Of a stretch of DNA of 64,000 nt, positions 19,176 to 26,463 are shown in pieces. The DNA comes from Pseudomonas fluorescens (GTDB lineage: Bacteria; Pseudomonadota; Gammaproteobacteria; Pseudomonadales; Pseudomonadaceae), in assembly GCF_004683905.1 (NCBI RefSeq), contig NZ_CP038438.1, positions 3,286,001 to 3,350,000 of the forward strand, read 5' to 3'. The notes beneath the pieces are model-generated. The model saw only the letters and a program-made list of their open reading frames with translations. It made no database searches and had not been told where the DNA came from. How positions within the stretch are numbered: position 1 is the first letter of the stretch; every line of letters starts with the position of its first letter. The position numbers and the translations under genes are program-made.

Positions 19176-19406
19176 ATGGAAGACATATTTGTCGTGAAGC
19201 GCTGCAACAAGATCATCATTCACGGCCGCCGCGCCGGGGAAAGCCAACATGAACCCGCTGAGGCCAGCAGTTGGTTTCGGATCAACGACACCCGCACCGG
19301 CGGCTTCATCGGCGACGGCTACGATCTTGAGGAAGATGCCCGACGCGAATGCCGACGGCTCAATGCGGCCAGCTCGCCGCTGCCGGCGCGACAATCGGCC
19401 GGCTGA
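19176..19406 (+). CDS. Small hypothetical protein
   Basis: A 76-residue protein starting MEDIFVVKRCNKIIIHGRRA. Visible pieces are a beta-rich N-terminal half with a charged centre (SSWFRINDTRTGGFIGDGYD) and a helix EEDARRECRRLNAA. The start was set at this ATG because the longer frame from 19071 runs through the end of the ABC-F gene. The ribosome-binding site is weak (GTGGTG). Function unknown. Confidence 0.55.
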   Translation: MEDIFVVKRCNKIIIHGRRAGESQHEPAEASSWFRINDTRTGGFIGDGYDLEEDARRECRRLNAASSPLPARQSAG

Positions 19407-19528
19407 TGCAATTGACAGGCGAGGTCTATACTCAAAGCAGCTGACGGACCAGCGCCCCAACGGCAGAGAGCTCGCAGCCCGCGGGCTTTTTGCTGCCTCT
19501 CAACGGTTTGTCTGAACGGAGGTGTTCC

Positions 19529-19759
19529 ATGTCCGAAAAAGAGTCCATCACCACCCTCCTCACCTTGCTCGACTCTCGTCAGGCGCGACTTGCCGCGGCC
19601 TGCAAGGAAATCGCCGACTGGGTCGATCATCAAGGCGGCCATCCGACTGCCCTGCGCATCCGCGATCGACTGAACGACATCGAAAAAGACACACCGCTGA
19701 TCCGCAGCACCCTGTCGTCGCTACAACCGGTCGAACGGCCACTGCCACGTTTCAGATGA
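19529..19759 (+). CDS. Small hypothetical protein
   Basis: A 76-residue acidic and basic mixed, all-helical protein starting MSEKESITTLLTLLDSRQAR. GGAGG lies 6 bases before the ATG, a strong site. Leu-rich helices (LLTLLDSRQARLAAACKEIA and LRIRDRLNDIEKD) suggest a small helical bundle or coiled coil. No membrane segment or signal. Function unknown. Confidence 0.65.
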   Translation: MSEKESITTLLTLLDSRQARLAAACKEIADWVDHQGGHPTALRIRDRLNDIEKDTPLIRSTLSSLQPVERPLPRFR

Positions 19760-19866
19760 CTGCACCGCGATAAACGACAGCTAACCGGCGTACCGTCTGG
19801 CCGATGTACCGAACGCCCCGAGGTGTGGGCGGTCAAAACCTGTACACGTCACCCAGGAGACGGTTC

Positions 19867-20151
19867 ATGGTTATCCATTTCAAAACAGAAGGACATCTGG
19901 CTTGTGGTCACAAGGGCAGCAACCTTGCCTCAAGCCTGGAACTCAATCGCGTCAAATGCCGCAGCTGCCGCAACACCGACGCCTACAAAGAAGCACGCAA
20001 GACCCAGCGCAATGCCGCACGCCGCGCAGCGCGCCACACCAAGGCTGATCATGGTGCGTCGAACTGGCGTTCGGAGTGGATCGAACGCCTGACCGCGCTG
20101 GCCGGGCCGCAGCGCCTGCCAAGGGGCTTTTTCGGGCAAGCGTTCGTATAA
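19867..20151 (+). CDS. Small basic protein with possible zinc knuckle
   Basis: A 94-residue strongly basic protein. AGGAG lies 8 bases before the ATG. The N-terminal part carries LACGHKGSN and, 22 residues later, VKCRSCRNTD, so Cys/His residues could form a Cys2-His-Cys zinc site. The middle is Arg/Lys/Ala-rich (KEARKTQRNAARRAARHTKA), consistent with nucleic-acid binding. These roles are inference only. A terminator follows about 70 bases downstream. Confidence 0.65.
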   Translation: MVIHFKTEGHLACGHKGSNLASSLELNRVKCRSCRNTDAYKEARKTQRNAARRAARHTKADHGASNWRSEWIERLTALAGPQRLPRGFFGQAFV

Positions 20152-20221
20152 CCGATTGATGTCGTGTTTAAAGTCCATCACTCGACGTGAATTGTCCCGA
20201 ACTCACCGCTCGAACCCATCA

Positions 20222-20251
20222 ATGCCCTGACCTTATCGTCAGGGCTTTTTG
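20222..20251 (+). terminator. Rho-independent terminator
   Basis: Stem GCCCTGA / TCAGGGC with an 8-base loop followed by TTTTTG, between the small basic protein and msrA. Confidence 0.85.
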
Positions 20252-20358
20252 TTGAAAACACCGGTTCGAGCAGCCCGTAGCCCTGAGGCAAGCTTGCAAA
20301 TAGCCAATGCGCCCTCATAACCAGAACCGTATCCACAGTCACCGAGAGGCAAAAAATC

Positions 20359-20865
20359 ATGACCGGACAAACCGAAACCGCGATTCTCGCCGGGGGCTGC
20401 TTCTGGGGCATGCAGGACCTGCTGCGGCGTTATCCCGGTGTGCTGGAAACCCGCGTCGGTTACAGCGGCGGCGATGTACCGAACGCCACCTACCGCAACC
20501 ACGGCAACCACGCTGAAGCCATCGAAATCATCTTCGACCCGGCGGTGATCAGCTACCGGCAGATCCTCGAGTTCTTCTTCCAGATCCACGATCCGAGTAC
20601 GCCCAACCGCCAAGGCAACGATCTCGGCCCCAGCTATCGTTCGGCGATCTATTATCTCAGCGAAGAGCAACGCGACATCGCCGAGGATACCGCCGCCGAC
20701 GTTGACGCTTCCGGTCTCTGGCCGGGCCGAGTAGTCACCGAAATCGAACCGGCGGGGCCGTTCTGGGAAGCGGAACCTGAGCACCAGGACTACCTGGAGC
20801 GGATACCGAATGGCTACACCTGCCACTTCATCCGTCCGAACTGGAAGTTGCCCAAGCGCAGCTAA
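20359..20865 (+). CDS. msrA: Peptide methionine sulfoxide reductase MsrA
   Basis: Reduces methionine-S-sulfoxide in proteins and free form. The catalytic motif GGCFWGMQ has the nucleophile Cys14. The substrate pocket [20 protein letters not shown] and [20 protein letters not shown] are typical. At 168 residues it is shorter than E. coli MsrA; a resolving Cys near the end (YTCHFIRP) is present. Preceded by its own region with a terminator, so probably monocistronic. A stem AGCGCTGGCCTT/AAGGCCGGCGCT (20895-20923) follows the stop and may end transcription although no T-run follows. Confidence 0.93.
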   Translation: MTGQTETAILAGGCFWGMQDLLRRYPGVLETRVGYSGGDVPNATYRNHGNHAEAIEIIFDPAVISYRQILEFFFQIHDPSTPNRQGNDLGPSYRSAIYYLSEEQRDIAEDTAADVDASGLWPGRVVTEIEPAGPFWEAEPEHQDYLERIPNGYTCHFIRPNWKLPKRS

Positions 20866-20984
20866 TAACACACCTGCGTAATCACTCCACGCACAGCGCT
20901 GGCCTTTACTGAAGGCCGGCGCTCGCGCACCTCTGCAATTGATCATTTTGGTGAGCCCTCCGTAGCACAGTTCAAGCGCCCAAG

Positions 20985-21002
20985 GATGAACATACGTTCA
21001 TC
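20985..21002. promoter_or_regulatory. 18-bp palindrome, possible operator
   Basis: GATGAAC-ATAC-GTTCATC is a perfect dyad with 7-base arms, 65 bases before the 53-residue membrane protein. The core GAAC-N4-GTTC resembles operators of TetR-like or LexA-like repressors, but the protein that binds it is unknown. Confidence 0.5.
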
Positions 21003-21066
21003 GCAAGCATGGCTCAAAGCGTCTAGCCTGCGGGTTCCAACATAGTGCCTACAGGAGTACCCCACC

Positions 21067-21228
21067 ATGTTCTCGCACGAAAGCCTCCCGCTGATTGCCA
21101 TTTTCACCATCATGCTACTGTGCGTACTGGCTGCGTTTTTACACCCGGTACATGCATTCTTCAGCTGGCTGCGCAGGCGCAAGGAACGATCAAACGCCCA
21201 GGCTGCAAAAGAGGTTGATTCGCGCTGA
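21067..21228 (+). CDS. Small single-span membrane protein
   Basis: A 53-residue protein: eight polar residues, one hydrophobic helix (LPLIAIFTIMLLCVLAAFL, residues 7-25), then a strongly basic tail (SWLRRRKERS). The positive-inside rule puts the C-terminus in the cytoplasm. AGGAG lies 12 bases before the ATG, slightly far. A terminator follows 16 bases after the stop and a palindromic possible operator lies upstream, which together support a real, regulated gene. Function unknown. Confidence 0.6.
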   Translation: MFSHESLPLIAIFTIMLLCVLAAFLHPVHAFFSWLRRRKERSNAQAAKEVDSR

Positions 21229-21243
21229 ATGTGTTCCCTCAAC

Positions 21244-21269
21244 TGGCCCGGGTATGCCTGGGCTTTTTG
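21244..21269 (+). terminator. Rho-independent terminator
   Basis: Stem GCCCGGG / CCTGGGC (one G-T pair) with a TATG loop and TTTTTGTTTT after it; ends the transcript of the small membrane protein. Confidence 0.85.
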
Positions 21270-21291
21270 TTTTCTGGCCGAACAGCAGGTA

Positions 21292-21318
21292 CAAAAAAGC
21301 CCAGCGCGGGGCTGGGCC
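21292..21318 (-). terminator. Terminator on the minus strand
   Basis: Stem GCCCAGC / GCTGGGC with a GCGGG loop; on the minus strand it is followed by TTTTTTGT. It lies just past the terminase fragment and is a candidate left limit of the decayed prophage. Confidence 0.75.
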
Positions 21319-21332
21319 TGATTTTTCGTCAA

Positions 21333-21434
21333 GGTTAAAAACATCGCCGCCATCTTGCCGACGTTGAAGTCCATGCCGATAAACAGCGGCTCACCGGGCA
21401 GCACAGTGTCGAAGCACTGGTTCAGCTTGCGGTC
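21333..21434 (-). pseudogene. Phage terminase large subunit fragment
   Basis: About 34 codons read DRKLNQCFDTVLPGEPLFIG followed by MDFNVGKMAAMFLT. The phrase PGEPLFIGMDFNVGKMA is that of the nuclease domain start of phage terminase large subunits. A stop codon (TAG) lies directly before it in frame, and downstream the frame loses resemblance to terminase. It is therefore a remnant of a packaging gene, not a working enzyme. Confidence 0.7.
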
Positions 21435-21472
21435 CTAAGCGTGGTAGATCGACCCGGACTGCTGCCGCAACT

Positions 21473-21865
21473 CTCTTCGGATGCGTCGCGATTCCAGAAG
21501 AGACCTGGACCAACTTGGGTCCCTCTAATCTCGTCACCGAGGCTGGAAAAATTGTTTGCTACACAGATGCCAACATTATTGATGGCAAGCGGATTGTAGG
21601 TACTCTGTGCGCCACTCCGCGCTCGGGCTTTCTGAGCGATGGCGAGCCACAAGTTCTCGCAGGCGTGAACTACCGTCAACCGTTCCGAATAGACCTCAGT
21701 AAAGCCACAAAGGGCGAACAACTGCCATTCGGTGACAAGACGGGCCTTCTTGAATGCGAGCCAGATGAGGCCGACGGGGCAAAATCCACCCCCGTGAAAT
21801 TCTGCAAGGTAACAATCAACGGACAGGCTCTAGTCAGCGCTAAGATTACCTTCGCATACAAGTAA
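21473..21865 (+). pseudogene. Lipoprotein-like gene lacking its start
   Basis: The open frame reads TLFGCVAIPEETWTNLGPSN and continues to a normal stop at 21865. LFGC looks like a lipobox, but no ATG or GTG in frame precedes it, and upstream DNA merges with the terminase remnant. The only later start is TTG at 21515, which would give a 116-residue protein without an export signal. The mature part (with a Cys pair LLECEPDE and VKFCKVTI) looks like an intact small periplasmic domain. The simplest reading is a lipoprotein whose 5' end was deleted by the rearrangement. Confidence 0.5.
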
Positions 21866-21898
21866 CCAAGTCAAAGCCGCAGTATCCCTGCGGCACGC

Positions 21899-22090
21899 CT
21901 ACCGCACCATCACCATTCCGAACCACTCTTCAATGATCCGGCGCATGACTGGCTCTGTCAGGATTGCGGATGGTTTTTCGCCGGCGATCACTGAACGCAC
22001 AAGGTCACAGGGCAGCACGTGGACACCGTCTTCAGCCGTTACGGTCAGGTGTGATCGCTGATCCCCAATGTCATGAATTTATGCGGTCAT
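21899..22090 (-). pseudogene. Small phage-type gene with early stop
   Basis: The minus-strand frame begins ATG ACC GCA TAA and then continues open for 59 codons: IHDIGDQRSHLTVTAEDGVH, then LPCDLVRSVIAG and TEPVMRRIIEEWFG. The stop is at codon 4 (22079-22081). The protein resembles small hypothetical proteins seen in Pseudomonas prophages, though I cannot name a family. It sits among other broken phage genes on the same strand. Confidence 0.5.
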
Positions 22091-22211
22091 GCGCTGCTCC
22101 CGTGTCGCGACACAATTTGCTGATTCGCGAAACGTGTCGCGACCTGGAAAATTGGAATTCTTCACTCCAGATAAACAGCTACCATTCATTTCTTTCGAAC
22201 GGAATCGACCA

Positions 22212-22550
22212 ATGACCTTCAGATACATTGTTTTGATGCTCGCGGCCGCTTCAGTGACCGGGTGCGGAACAATCAACACGACCTTCCGGGACGATGCCGT
22301 GGCTAGCAATAAACTGGCTCGTTGGCATTCCCATTGTGACTCGGTTCCGCGAATCTACAGCGGTACAGTCTTTAATTACTGCACGCTAGACGCGGAACCA
22401 CGGCGTAGCACTGGTTTCGATGGATACCCTGCGCCCGCACTTATTGTTCTCGACATGGGGCTCTCAGCGGTTACAGACACTGTCGTGCTGCCCTATTCCA
22501 TCTACCTGCAGAACAAGCACGGCGATATCAAGAAGGCTCGTTTCGAGTAG
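22212..22550 (+). CDS. YceK/YidQ-family lipoprotein
   Basis: A 112-residue predicted lipoprotein: MTFRYIVLMLAAASVTGCGT with the lipidated Cys at residue 18. The family mark is the block APALIVLDMGLSAVTDTVVL followed by PYSIYLQN, as in E. coli YidQ (LDMPFTAVMDTLLVPWD). GGA lies 8 bases before this ATG; a longer frame from 22089 has no ribosome-binding site. Function of the family is unknown. It is transcribed opposite to the phage remnants around it and seems intact, so it may be cargo or a lysis-accessory gene. Confidence 0.75.
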   Translation: MTFRYIVLMLAAASVTGCGTINTTFRDDAVASNKLARWHSHCDSVPRIYSGTVFNYCTLDAEPRRSTGFDGYPAPALIVLDMGLSAVTDTVVLPYSIYLQNKHGDIKKARFE

Positions 22551-22588
22551 CAACTACACTGACTACTTCGATGAGATGGTGGCGTGAC

Positions 22589-22936
22589 CTACTTGCCGCG
22601 CCGCTCGATCCCGCCCGGCGCCTTTTCACAACGCATGCAATGCTCACAGTTTAGCGTTCGGCACAGCCAGGCCTTCACCCGCCGCCACCAGATGACCATG
22701 AAGATGTGACGCATACCGGCAAGGGCCAGCGAGACGTGAAGCGTGATCCCGGCGGTGGTCGGGCCGATGATGAAGATGTTCTGGTTGCGGCTCATCACCA
22801 CAAACCCGCTGATGGCGATCGCTGACTAGATCAGCTTGCCGAGGATTCCGTCCCGCACTCGACCGCTCAGAACACACCAAGTCGCCCACAAGGCAATAAA
22901 GCCGCAGGCGATAGAGTTGATCAGTTCAAAACTCAT
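22589..22936 (-). pseudogene. Phage-type membrane protein interrupted by an amber codon
   Basis: Read from ATG at 22936 the frame gives MSFELINSIACGFIALWATW, then a TAG at codon 37 (22826-22828), then continues GFVVMSRNQNIFIIGPTTAG, ending ERRGK. The two halves are in the same frame and belong to one protein of about 115 residues with two or three hydrophobic segments, such as small proteins next to phage holins. The ATG overlaps the stop of the upstream holin-like remnant by ATGA, showing an original phage operon. A restart at the in-frame ATG or GTG near codon 46 cannot be excluded. Confidence 0.6.
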
Positions 22937-23269
22937 GGTGGATTGCCTCCCCCGAACCGCTGGCGAATGAGCACCCGGAGGTCAGCGGCTCTGATGGCTC
23001 GGTTGATGGCCGCAAGAGCGATCCGCCGAAGGTGCCCAGCAGGAAGCCAATGCCGCGACATTCTTCGGCTCAGTCACACCCAGATAGGTGCTGACCTTGC
23101 TCGTCAGGTACAGCGAGCAAGCGATGCCGGTGATCAGGAAGATCAGCCAGGCGCGCCAGTCGGCCAGATCGTCTTTGTGCCACCAGCTTGCGACGACAGC
23201 GCCGACCAGTCCTGCGATCAGCAATTCAAACCTGTCGATCTTGTCGAGCAGGCGCTGCAATAACTCCAT
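22933..23269 (-). pseudogene. Holin-like gene with two frameshifts
   Basis: The frame starts MELLQRLLDKIDRFELLIAG and has two hydrophobic helices (LLIAGLVGAVVASWW and WLIFLITGIACSLYLTS), the layout of a small phage holin. Around 23058 the frame slips: after VTEPKNVA the sense continues in another frame as GIGFLLGTFGGS, and a second slip near 23015 restores a third segment AAINRAIRAADLRVLIRQRF ending GGGNPP and TGA at 22933-22935. Each slip is explained by one missing base. The TGA overlaps the next gene by four bases, as in an intact phage lysis operon. The truncated 95-residue product keeps both membrane helices. Confidence 0.65.
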
Positions 23270-23285
23270 GCACTCGACTCCTTAA

Positions 23286-23483
23286 ATGCGAATGGCTATC
23301 CCTGCGGAAAAACTGGTTCAGCGCTTGTTGGAACTAGCCAGAAACATCCAGCCAAAACAAGTTGTGAAAAGCCCCCGAGGCTCCAAGGTGCCAAAGCCTA
23401 AGACGTGGGTCCAAAGCACAGCGGTGCATGCTCATGTTTCAACGGACAGGGTAATCAAGGCCGCCAAAACGAGAAGACCTTGA
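23286..23483 (+). CDS. Small basic ORF, uncertain
   Basis: A 65-residue very basic reading frame (KSPRGSKVPKPKTWVQ, AAKTRRP). It starts directly after an in-frame TAA and has no clear ribosome-binding site. The basic Pro-rich tail could be the C-terminus of a transposase of the DDE type, but I cannot name one. It may be a relic rather than a gene. Confidence 0.3.
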   Translation: MRMAIPAEKLVQRLLELARNIQPKQVVKSPRGSKVPKPKTWVQSTAVHAHVSTDRVIKAAKTRRP

Positions 23484-23526
23484 AAGGGATGGTTCTAAGA
23501 GCGGGCTTTGGGATGTAGACCAGGTG

Positions 23527-23940
23527 CTACCAACTTTTCCGAGAGCTGATTATCTGCTGGCATCTATCAGCCATCTCCGGGAGTGATACAGCCACATCAG
23601 ACAGCACTCGATCCATCTCGCGCTCGTCCAGAAACGGATAGACGTCGAGATTGAGAGCGATCTGAACCTTGCGCAAATTGGTGCCTTCTACCAGCCAACG
23701 CTCAATAGCGCGAGTCATCGCTGACCCGTTGTCCTCCGTCTGCCAGGCAAGAAAGTCGAATAGCCGGGCCACCTGCATGAAAGAGATTGAATCGGGAATA
23801 TCGGCAAAAAGCCGGTCAGCCAGATTTTCCTCCCCAAACTCAAGGACGACTGCCCGCGCAGCGCTGAACGCTTCAGTGTATTCGGGCTCGCTGCTCTCTG
23901 CTGCGATCACGTTCAACGCCCTTTCAACAACCTGATGCAT
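23527..23940 (-). CDS. Hypothetical protein, island cargo
   Basis: A 137-residue acidic, soluble, helical protein starting MHQVVERALNVIAAESSEPE. Motifs: EFGEENLADRLFADIPDSIS and FDFLAWQTEDNGSAMTRAIE. There is no signal peptide or membrane helix. Its size, acidity and place in an accessory region fit an immunity-type or small regulatory protein, but that is guesswork and no toxin gene is beside it. Unlike its phage neighbours it is not visibly broken. Confidence 0.65.
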   Translation of the reverse strand: MHQVVERALNVIAAESSEPEYTEAFSAARAVVLEFGEENLADRLFADIPDSISFMQVARLFDFLAWQTEDNGSAMTRAIERWLVEGTNLRKVQIALNLDVYPFLDEREMDRVLSDVAVSLPEMADRCQQIISSRKSW

Positions 23941-24051
23941 AGCAATTGCGCGCTCCGAAAAGGAGTTCGATGCTACCAGCCTTCAGCGCTACGGGCTAAA
24001 CAACCAGCGCCACGCAGCCTGTCGTTAACTACCCGATCCTCTCTATGAGAG

Positions 24052-24170
24052 CGCATCGGGGTGTGATCTGAGGCCAAGCCTCAGGCGGCGGATGTGCCAA
24101 CAGGAAGTCTTCAGGACTGCCCCATCCGCTTAATGCCGGTTGAGCCCCGGTCAGATCACACCCCGATGCG
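24052..24170. repeat. 119-bp element with 20-bp terminal inverted repeats
   Basis: The ends are exact inverted copies: CGCATCGGGGTGTGATCTGA at 24052-24071 and its complement at 24151-24170. Inside, GCGGATG (24090 region) can pair with CATCCGC (24123 region), and CCTCA with TGAG, so the whole element folds as one long imperfect hairpin. It could be a miniature mobile element, an RNA structure or a double-headed terminator. No target-site duplication was seen at its edges. It lies 16 bases after the stop of the minus-strand exported-protein gene. Confidence 0.75.
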
Positions 24171-24185
24171 AAAGAAAACTGTGGC

Positions 24186-24533
24186 CTACTCCCGCCCCTT
24201 TGCATCTCGGTAATAGCTATCACATATCACTTCAAGTAATTCTTGGGTGGCCTCGGTCCGCATGCGTACAACCATTTGCTCAAGCTCCGCTTTGTGTTTT
24301 GGCTGCGAGGAGAATTCCCGAATGTCGTTTGCTAATTGAGTCGACATGTGTGGATGTAGCGATATGAATTGCTCTAAAGAAAGCTCCTTTTCTGGATGCT
24401 TCTCTCCGCAGACTTGGTAGAGAGCTGCACCACCGACGGCCATCTCATGTTCGCTGGCAGCATGTGCGGTCGATGCAAGAGTGCAGCCAATAAGTGCGGC
24501 GAACACGCCAATTCGCGATCTTTCCAACGGCAT
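24186..24533 (-). CDS. Exported hypothetical protein
   Basis: A 115-residue protein with a signal peptide (MPLERSRIGVFAALIGCTLA, cleavage after AHA near residue 25). The mature part is helical and polar with two cysteines (ALYQVCGEKHPE and LLEVICDSYY) that could form a disulfide. The function is not recognised. The structured 119-bp repeat lies directly downstream, possibly acting as its terminator. Codon use contains more A/T-ending codons than the core genes, in keeping with acquired DNA. Confidence 0.65.
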   Translation of the reverse strand: MPLERSRIGVFAALIGCTLASTAHAASEHEMAVGGAALYQVCGEKHPEKELSLEQFISLHPHMSTQLANDIREFSSQPKHKAELEQMVVRMRTEATQELLEVICDSYYRDAKGRE

Positions 24534-24666
24534 TTCATACTCCAGCGTTCATGTTTGGCATCAATACAGACGCAAGCCTATCGGCTTAGCCCCTTCATTT
24601 CTTTAACCCCTCCCCGCTGCCGACACCACTCGAATGCACTCCCTCTCGCCTGCACTATGTATGTAC

Positions 24667-24706
24667 CGGAGACATGGTGGACAGGTGTTCGGAGACATGG
24701 TGGACA
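24667..24706. repeat. Tandem 17-bp repeat, probable solitary IS end
   Basis: CGGAGACATGGTGGACA occurs twice, at 24667-24683 and 24690-24706, 23 bases apart. Read on the minus strand each copy begins TGTCCACCATGTCTCCG; repeated TG-starting motifs are typical of the termini of IS21- and IS481-like elements. No transposase is nearby, so this would be a leftover end. It lies just before the integrase remnant. Confidence 0.45.
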
Positions 24707-24747
24707 CTTTTTAATAGACACATTGCTCATCGCCAAGGAGATGACCT

Positions 24748-25251
24748 GTGTCTTGGGAAGAGGTGCACGACAAGGCTGACGCCGGACTGCGCGATGCCAT
24801 GGACTTGGCCTATTTGACTGGCCAGCGAGTAACAGACACGCGGCTTATGGATGAACGAGACGTGCGCGACGGCCAAATCTGGGTGCTCCAGGGGAAAACG
24901 AAGGCCAAACGACGGATTGAGGTAACCGGTGAGCTGAAAGTTTTGATTGATCGAATCATAGCCAGGAAGTCCGGACACAAAGTCCGCTCGACGCGGCTGA
25001 TCGTGGCAGAAAACGGCACTCCGATGACGGAGGCAATGTTGCGCAGGAGATTTGATGTGGCCAGGGAGGCAGTTGGTGTTGAAACGGCCGAGTTTCAAAT
25101 GTGTGATTTACGCGCCAAGGCTGGTACTGATAAGGCTGAATCGAGCGGCGACATCATGCGGGCCAAGGATCAACTTGGGCATACCACCGTAGGGATGACA
25201 GAGCAGTACATTCGCAATTGAAAGGGTAAAAAGGTCATGCCCACAAAGTGA
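24748..25251 (+). pseudogene. Phage integrase (tyrosine recombinase), truncated
   Basis: Only the catalytic half remains: YLTGQRVTD (first Arg), then CDLRAKAGTDK (second Arg region) and QLGHTTVGMTEQYIRN with the nucleophile Tyr. The N-terminal core-binding domain is missing; a TGA precedes the GTG at 24748, although AAGGAG is well placed for it. At 25219-25221 the frame ends in TGA exactly where a CGA Arg codon would be expected, and continues KGKKVMPTK to the real end at 25251. The gene points away from the remnant toward tRNA-Leu, the usual arrangement for an element inserted at that tRNA. Confidence 0.75.
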
Positions 25252-25284
25252 ATTGCGAACCAATGTCAGAATTGCGACCTGGAA

Positions 25285-25326
25285 ACAAACAAGGGTTTGC
25301 CTCAGCTTTCGCCCGCAAACCCTTGA
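25285..25326 (-). terminator. Terminator after tRNA-Leu
   Basis: Stem AAGGGTTTGC / GCAAACCCTT with a 14-base loop; on the minus strand it is followed by GTTTGTTT. It lies 8 bases past the tRNA 3' end. Confidence 0.75.
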
Positions 25327-25333
25327 TTTAAGA

Positions 25334-25420
25334 TGGTGCCCGAAGCCGGAATCGAACCGGCACGCCCTTACGAGCGGGGGATTTTAAGTCCCATGCGTCT
25401 ACCAGTTTCGCCATTCGGGC
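25334..25420 (-). tRNA. tRNA-Leu (TAA anticodon)
   Basis: An 87-nucleotide class II tRNA with encoded CCA. Acceptor stem GCCCGAA / TTCGGGC, T-loop GGTTCGATTCC, long variable arm (CGCTCGTAAGGGCG) and anticodon loop CTTAAAA giving TAA. It is the last of three tRNAs in a row on this strand and the likely attachment site of the decayed element. Confidence 0.95.
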
Positions 25421-25571
25421 GGTAGCGCTGTTGTAGTGCTCAAATCAGTCGGCAAGAGAATCTGACTTTGTTGAGCCTTTGAAGCAGAGCGGGAAATATA
25501 TACATCACGTCCCGGTGAAGCAAGTTCACAGTGGCTGATTTCAAGACTAAATCTTGCAGTGCACTGAAAAT

Positions 25572-25608
25572 AAAAAAGCTCCGTAAATCATGGATCTACG
25601 GAGCTTGT
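25572..25608 (-). terminator. Terminator between tRNA-Cys and tRNA-Leu
   Basis: Stem AAGCTCCGTA / TACGGAGCTT with a 10-base loop; on the minus strand it is followed by TTTTTTATTTT. It separates tRNA-Leu from the upstream pgsA-tRNA transcript unless read through. Confidence 0.85.
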
Positions 25609-25614
25609 TTATAG

Positions 25615-25688
25615 TGGAGGCCGAGGTCGGAATCGAACCGGCGTAGGCGGATTTGCAATCCGCTGCATAACCATTTTGCTACTCGGCC
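25615..25688 (-). tRNA. tRNA-Cys (GCA anticodon)
   Basis: 74 nucleotides with encoded CCA; acceptor GGCCGAG / CTCGGCC, discriminator T, anticodon loop TTGCAAA giving GCA. It follows tRNA-Gly by 46 bases. Confidence 0.96.
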
Positions 25689-25734
25689 TCAAACGATCGC
25701 TGTTTAGTAGCACAACAACAACCGCGTACAAACT

Positions 25735-25810
<76 letters not shown>

Positions 25811-25870
25811 TTGGTGTGGCGCATTCTATAGATTTCAGATGCCCCGTCAACCCTTTGATTCAAAAAAGTT

Positions 25871-26431
25871 TTATTTCTTTTCAACGTCGGTTTTCAGATG
25901 CGGCCAGGCGGCCCGCAGGTATTGAACCATCGACCACAACGTCAGGCCCGCCGAGATCATCAGCAAGGCGTAACCCAGCAGCACCCAGAAGCTGAAATCG
26001 CGGGGATTGGCCAGCAGGATCACCAGCGCCAGCATCTGCGCCGCGGTTTTCCACTTGCCGAGATTGGACACTGCTACATGAGCGCGGGCACCGAGTTCGG
26101 CCATCCATTCACGCAAGGCCGATACGACAATCTCGCGGCCGATGATGACGGCTGCGGGAAGTGTCAGCCACAAATTGCCGTGTTCCTGAACCAGCAGTAC
26201 CAAAGCGACTGCCACCATCAGCTTGTCGGCAACCGGATCGAGAAACGCGCCGAACGGCGTGCTTTGTTCAAGGCGGCGGGCCAGATAGCCATCCAGCCAA
26301 TCAGTTGCCGCCGCAAAGGCGAATACCGAAGCGGAGGCCATATAGCTCCACTGGTAAGGCAGGTAAAACAGCAAAATGAAGATCGGGATGAGCAGGACGC
26401 GGAGAACGGTAATCAGATTAGGGATATTCAT
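25871..26431 (-). CDS. pgsA: CDP-diacylglycerol-glycerol-3-phosphate phosphatidyltransferase
   Basis: Makes phosphatidylglycerol phosphate from CDP-diacylglycerol and glycerol-3-phosphate, the committed step to phosphatidylglycerol and cardiolipin, in the inner membrane. The CDP-alcohol phosphotransferase motif [20 protein letters not shown] followed by VADK begins at about residue 45 and has all three metal-binding Asp residues. Four to five membrane helices are visible. The start [13 protein letters not shown] is the usual PgsA start; a GTG two codons upstream is less likely. It lies 32 bases after uvrC and before three tRNA genes. Confidence 0.96.
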   Translation of the reverse strand: MNIPNLITVLRVLLIPIFILLFYLPYQWSYMASASVFAFAAATDWLDGYLARRLEQSTPFGAFLDPVADKLMVAVALVLLVQEHGNLWLTLPAAVIIGREIVVSALREWMAELGARAHVAVSNLGKWKTAAQMLALVILLANPRDFSFWVLLGYALLMISAGLTLWSMVQYLRAAWPHLKTDVEKK

Positions 26432-26463
26432 CGGCACAACTGGCTACGAGGTGAGTTGGCATT

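Noticed and set aside
20985..21002. Calling the palindrome an SOS box
   Set aside because: GAAC-N4-GTTC is the Gram-positive form; Pseudomonas LexA uses CTG-type boxes, so this label is not supported.
21230..21500. A second copy of the tRNA-Leu 3' end as the far attachment site
   Set aside because: I looked for the tRNA end sequence near the left limit of the remnant and did not see it, so the exact borders of the element stay open.
23286..23483. Naming the small basic ORF as a transposase fragment
   Set aside because: Only its basic, proline-rich composition suggests that; no catalytic motif is present.
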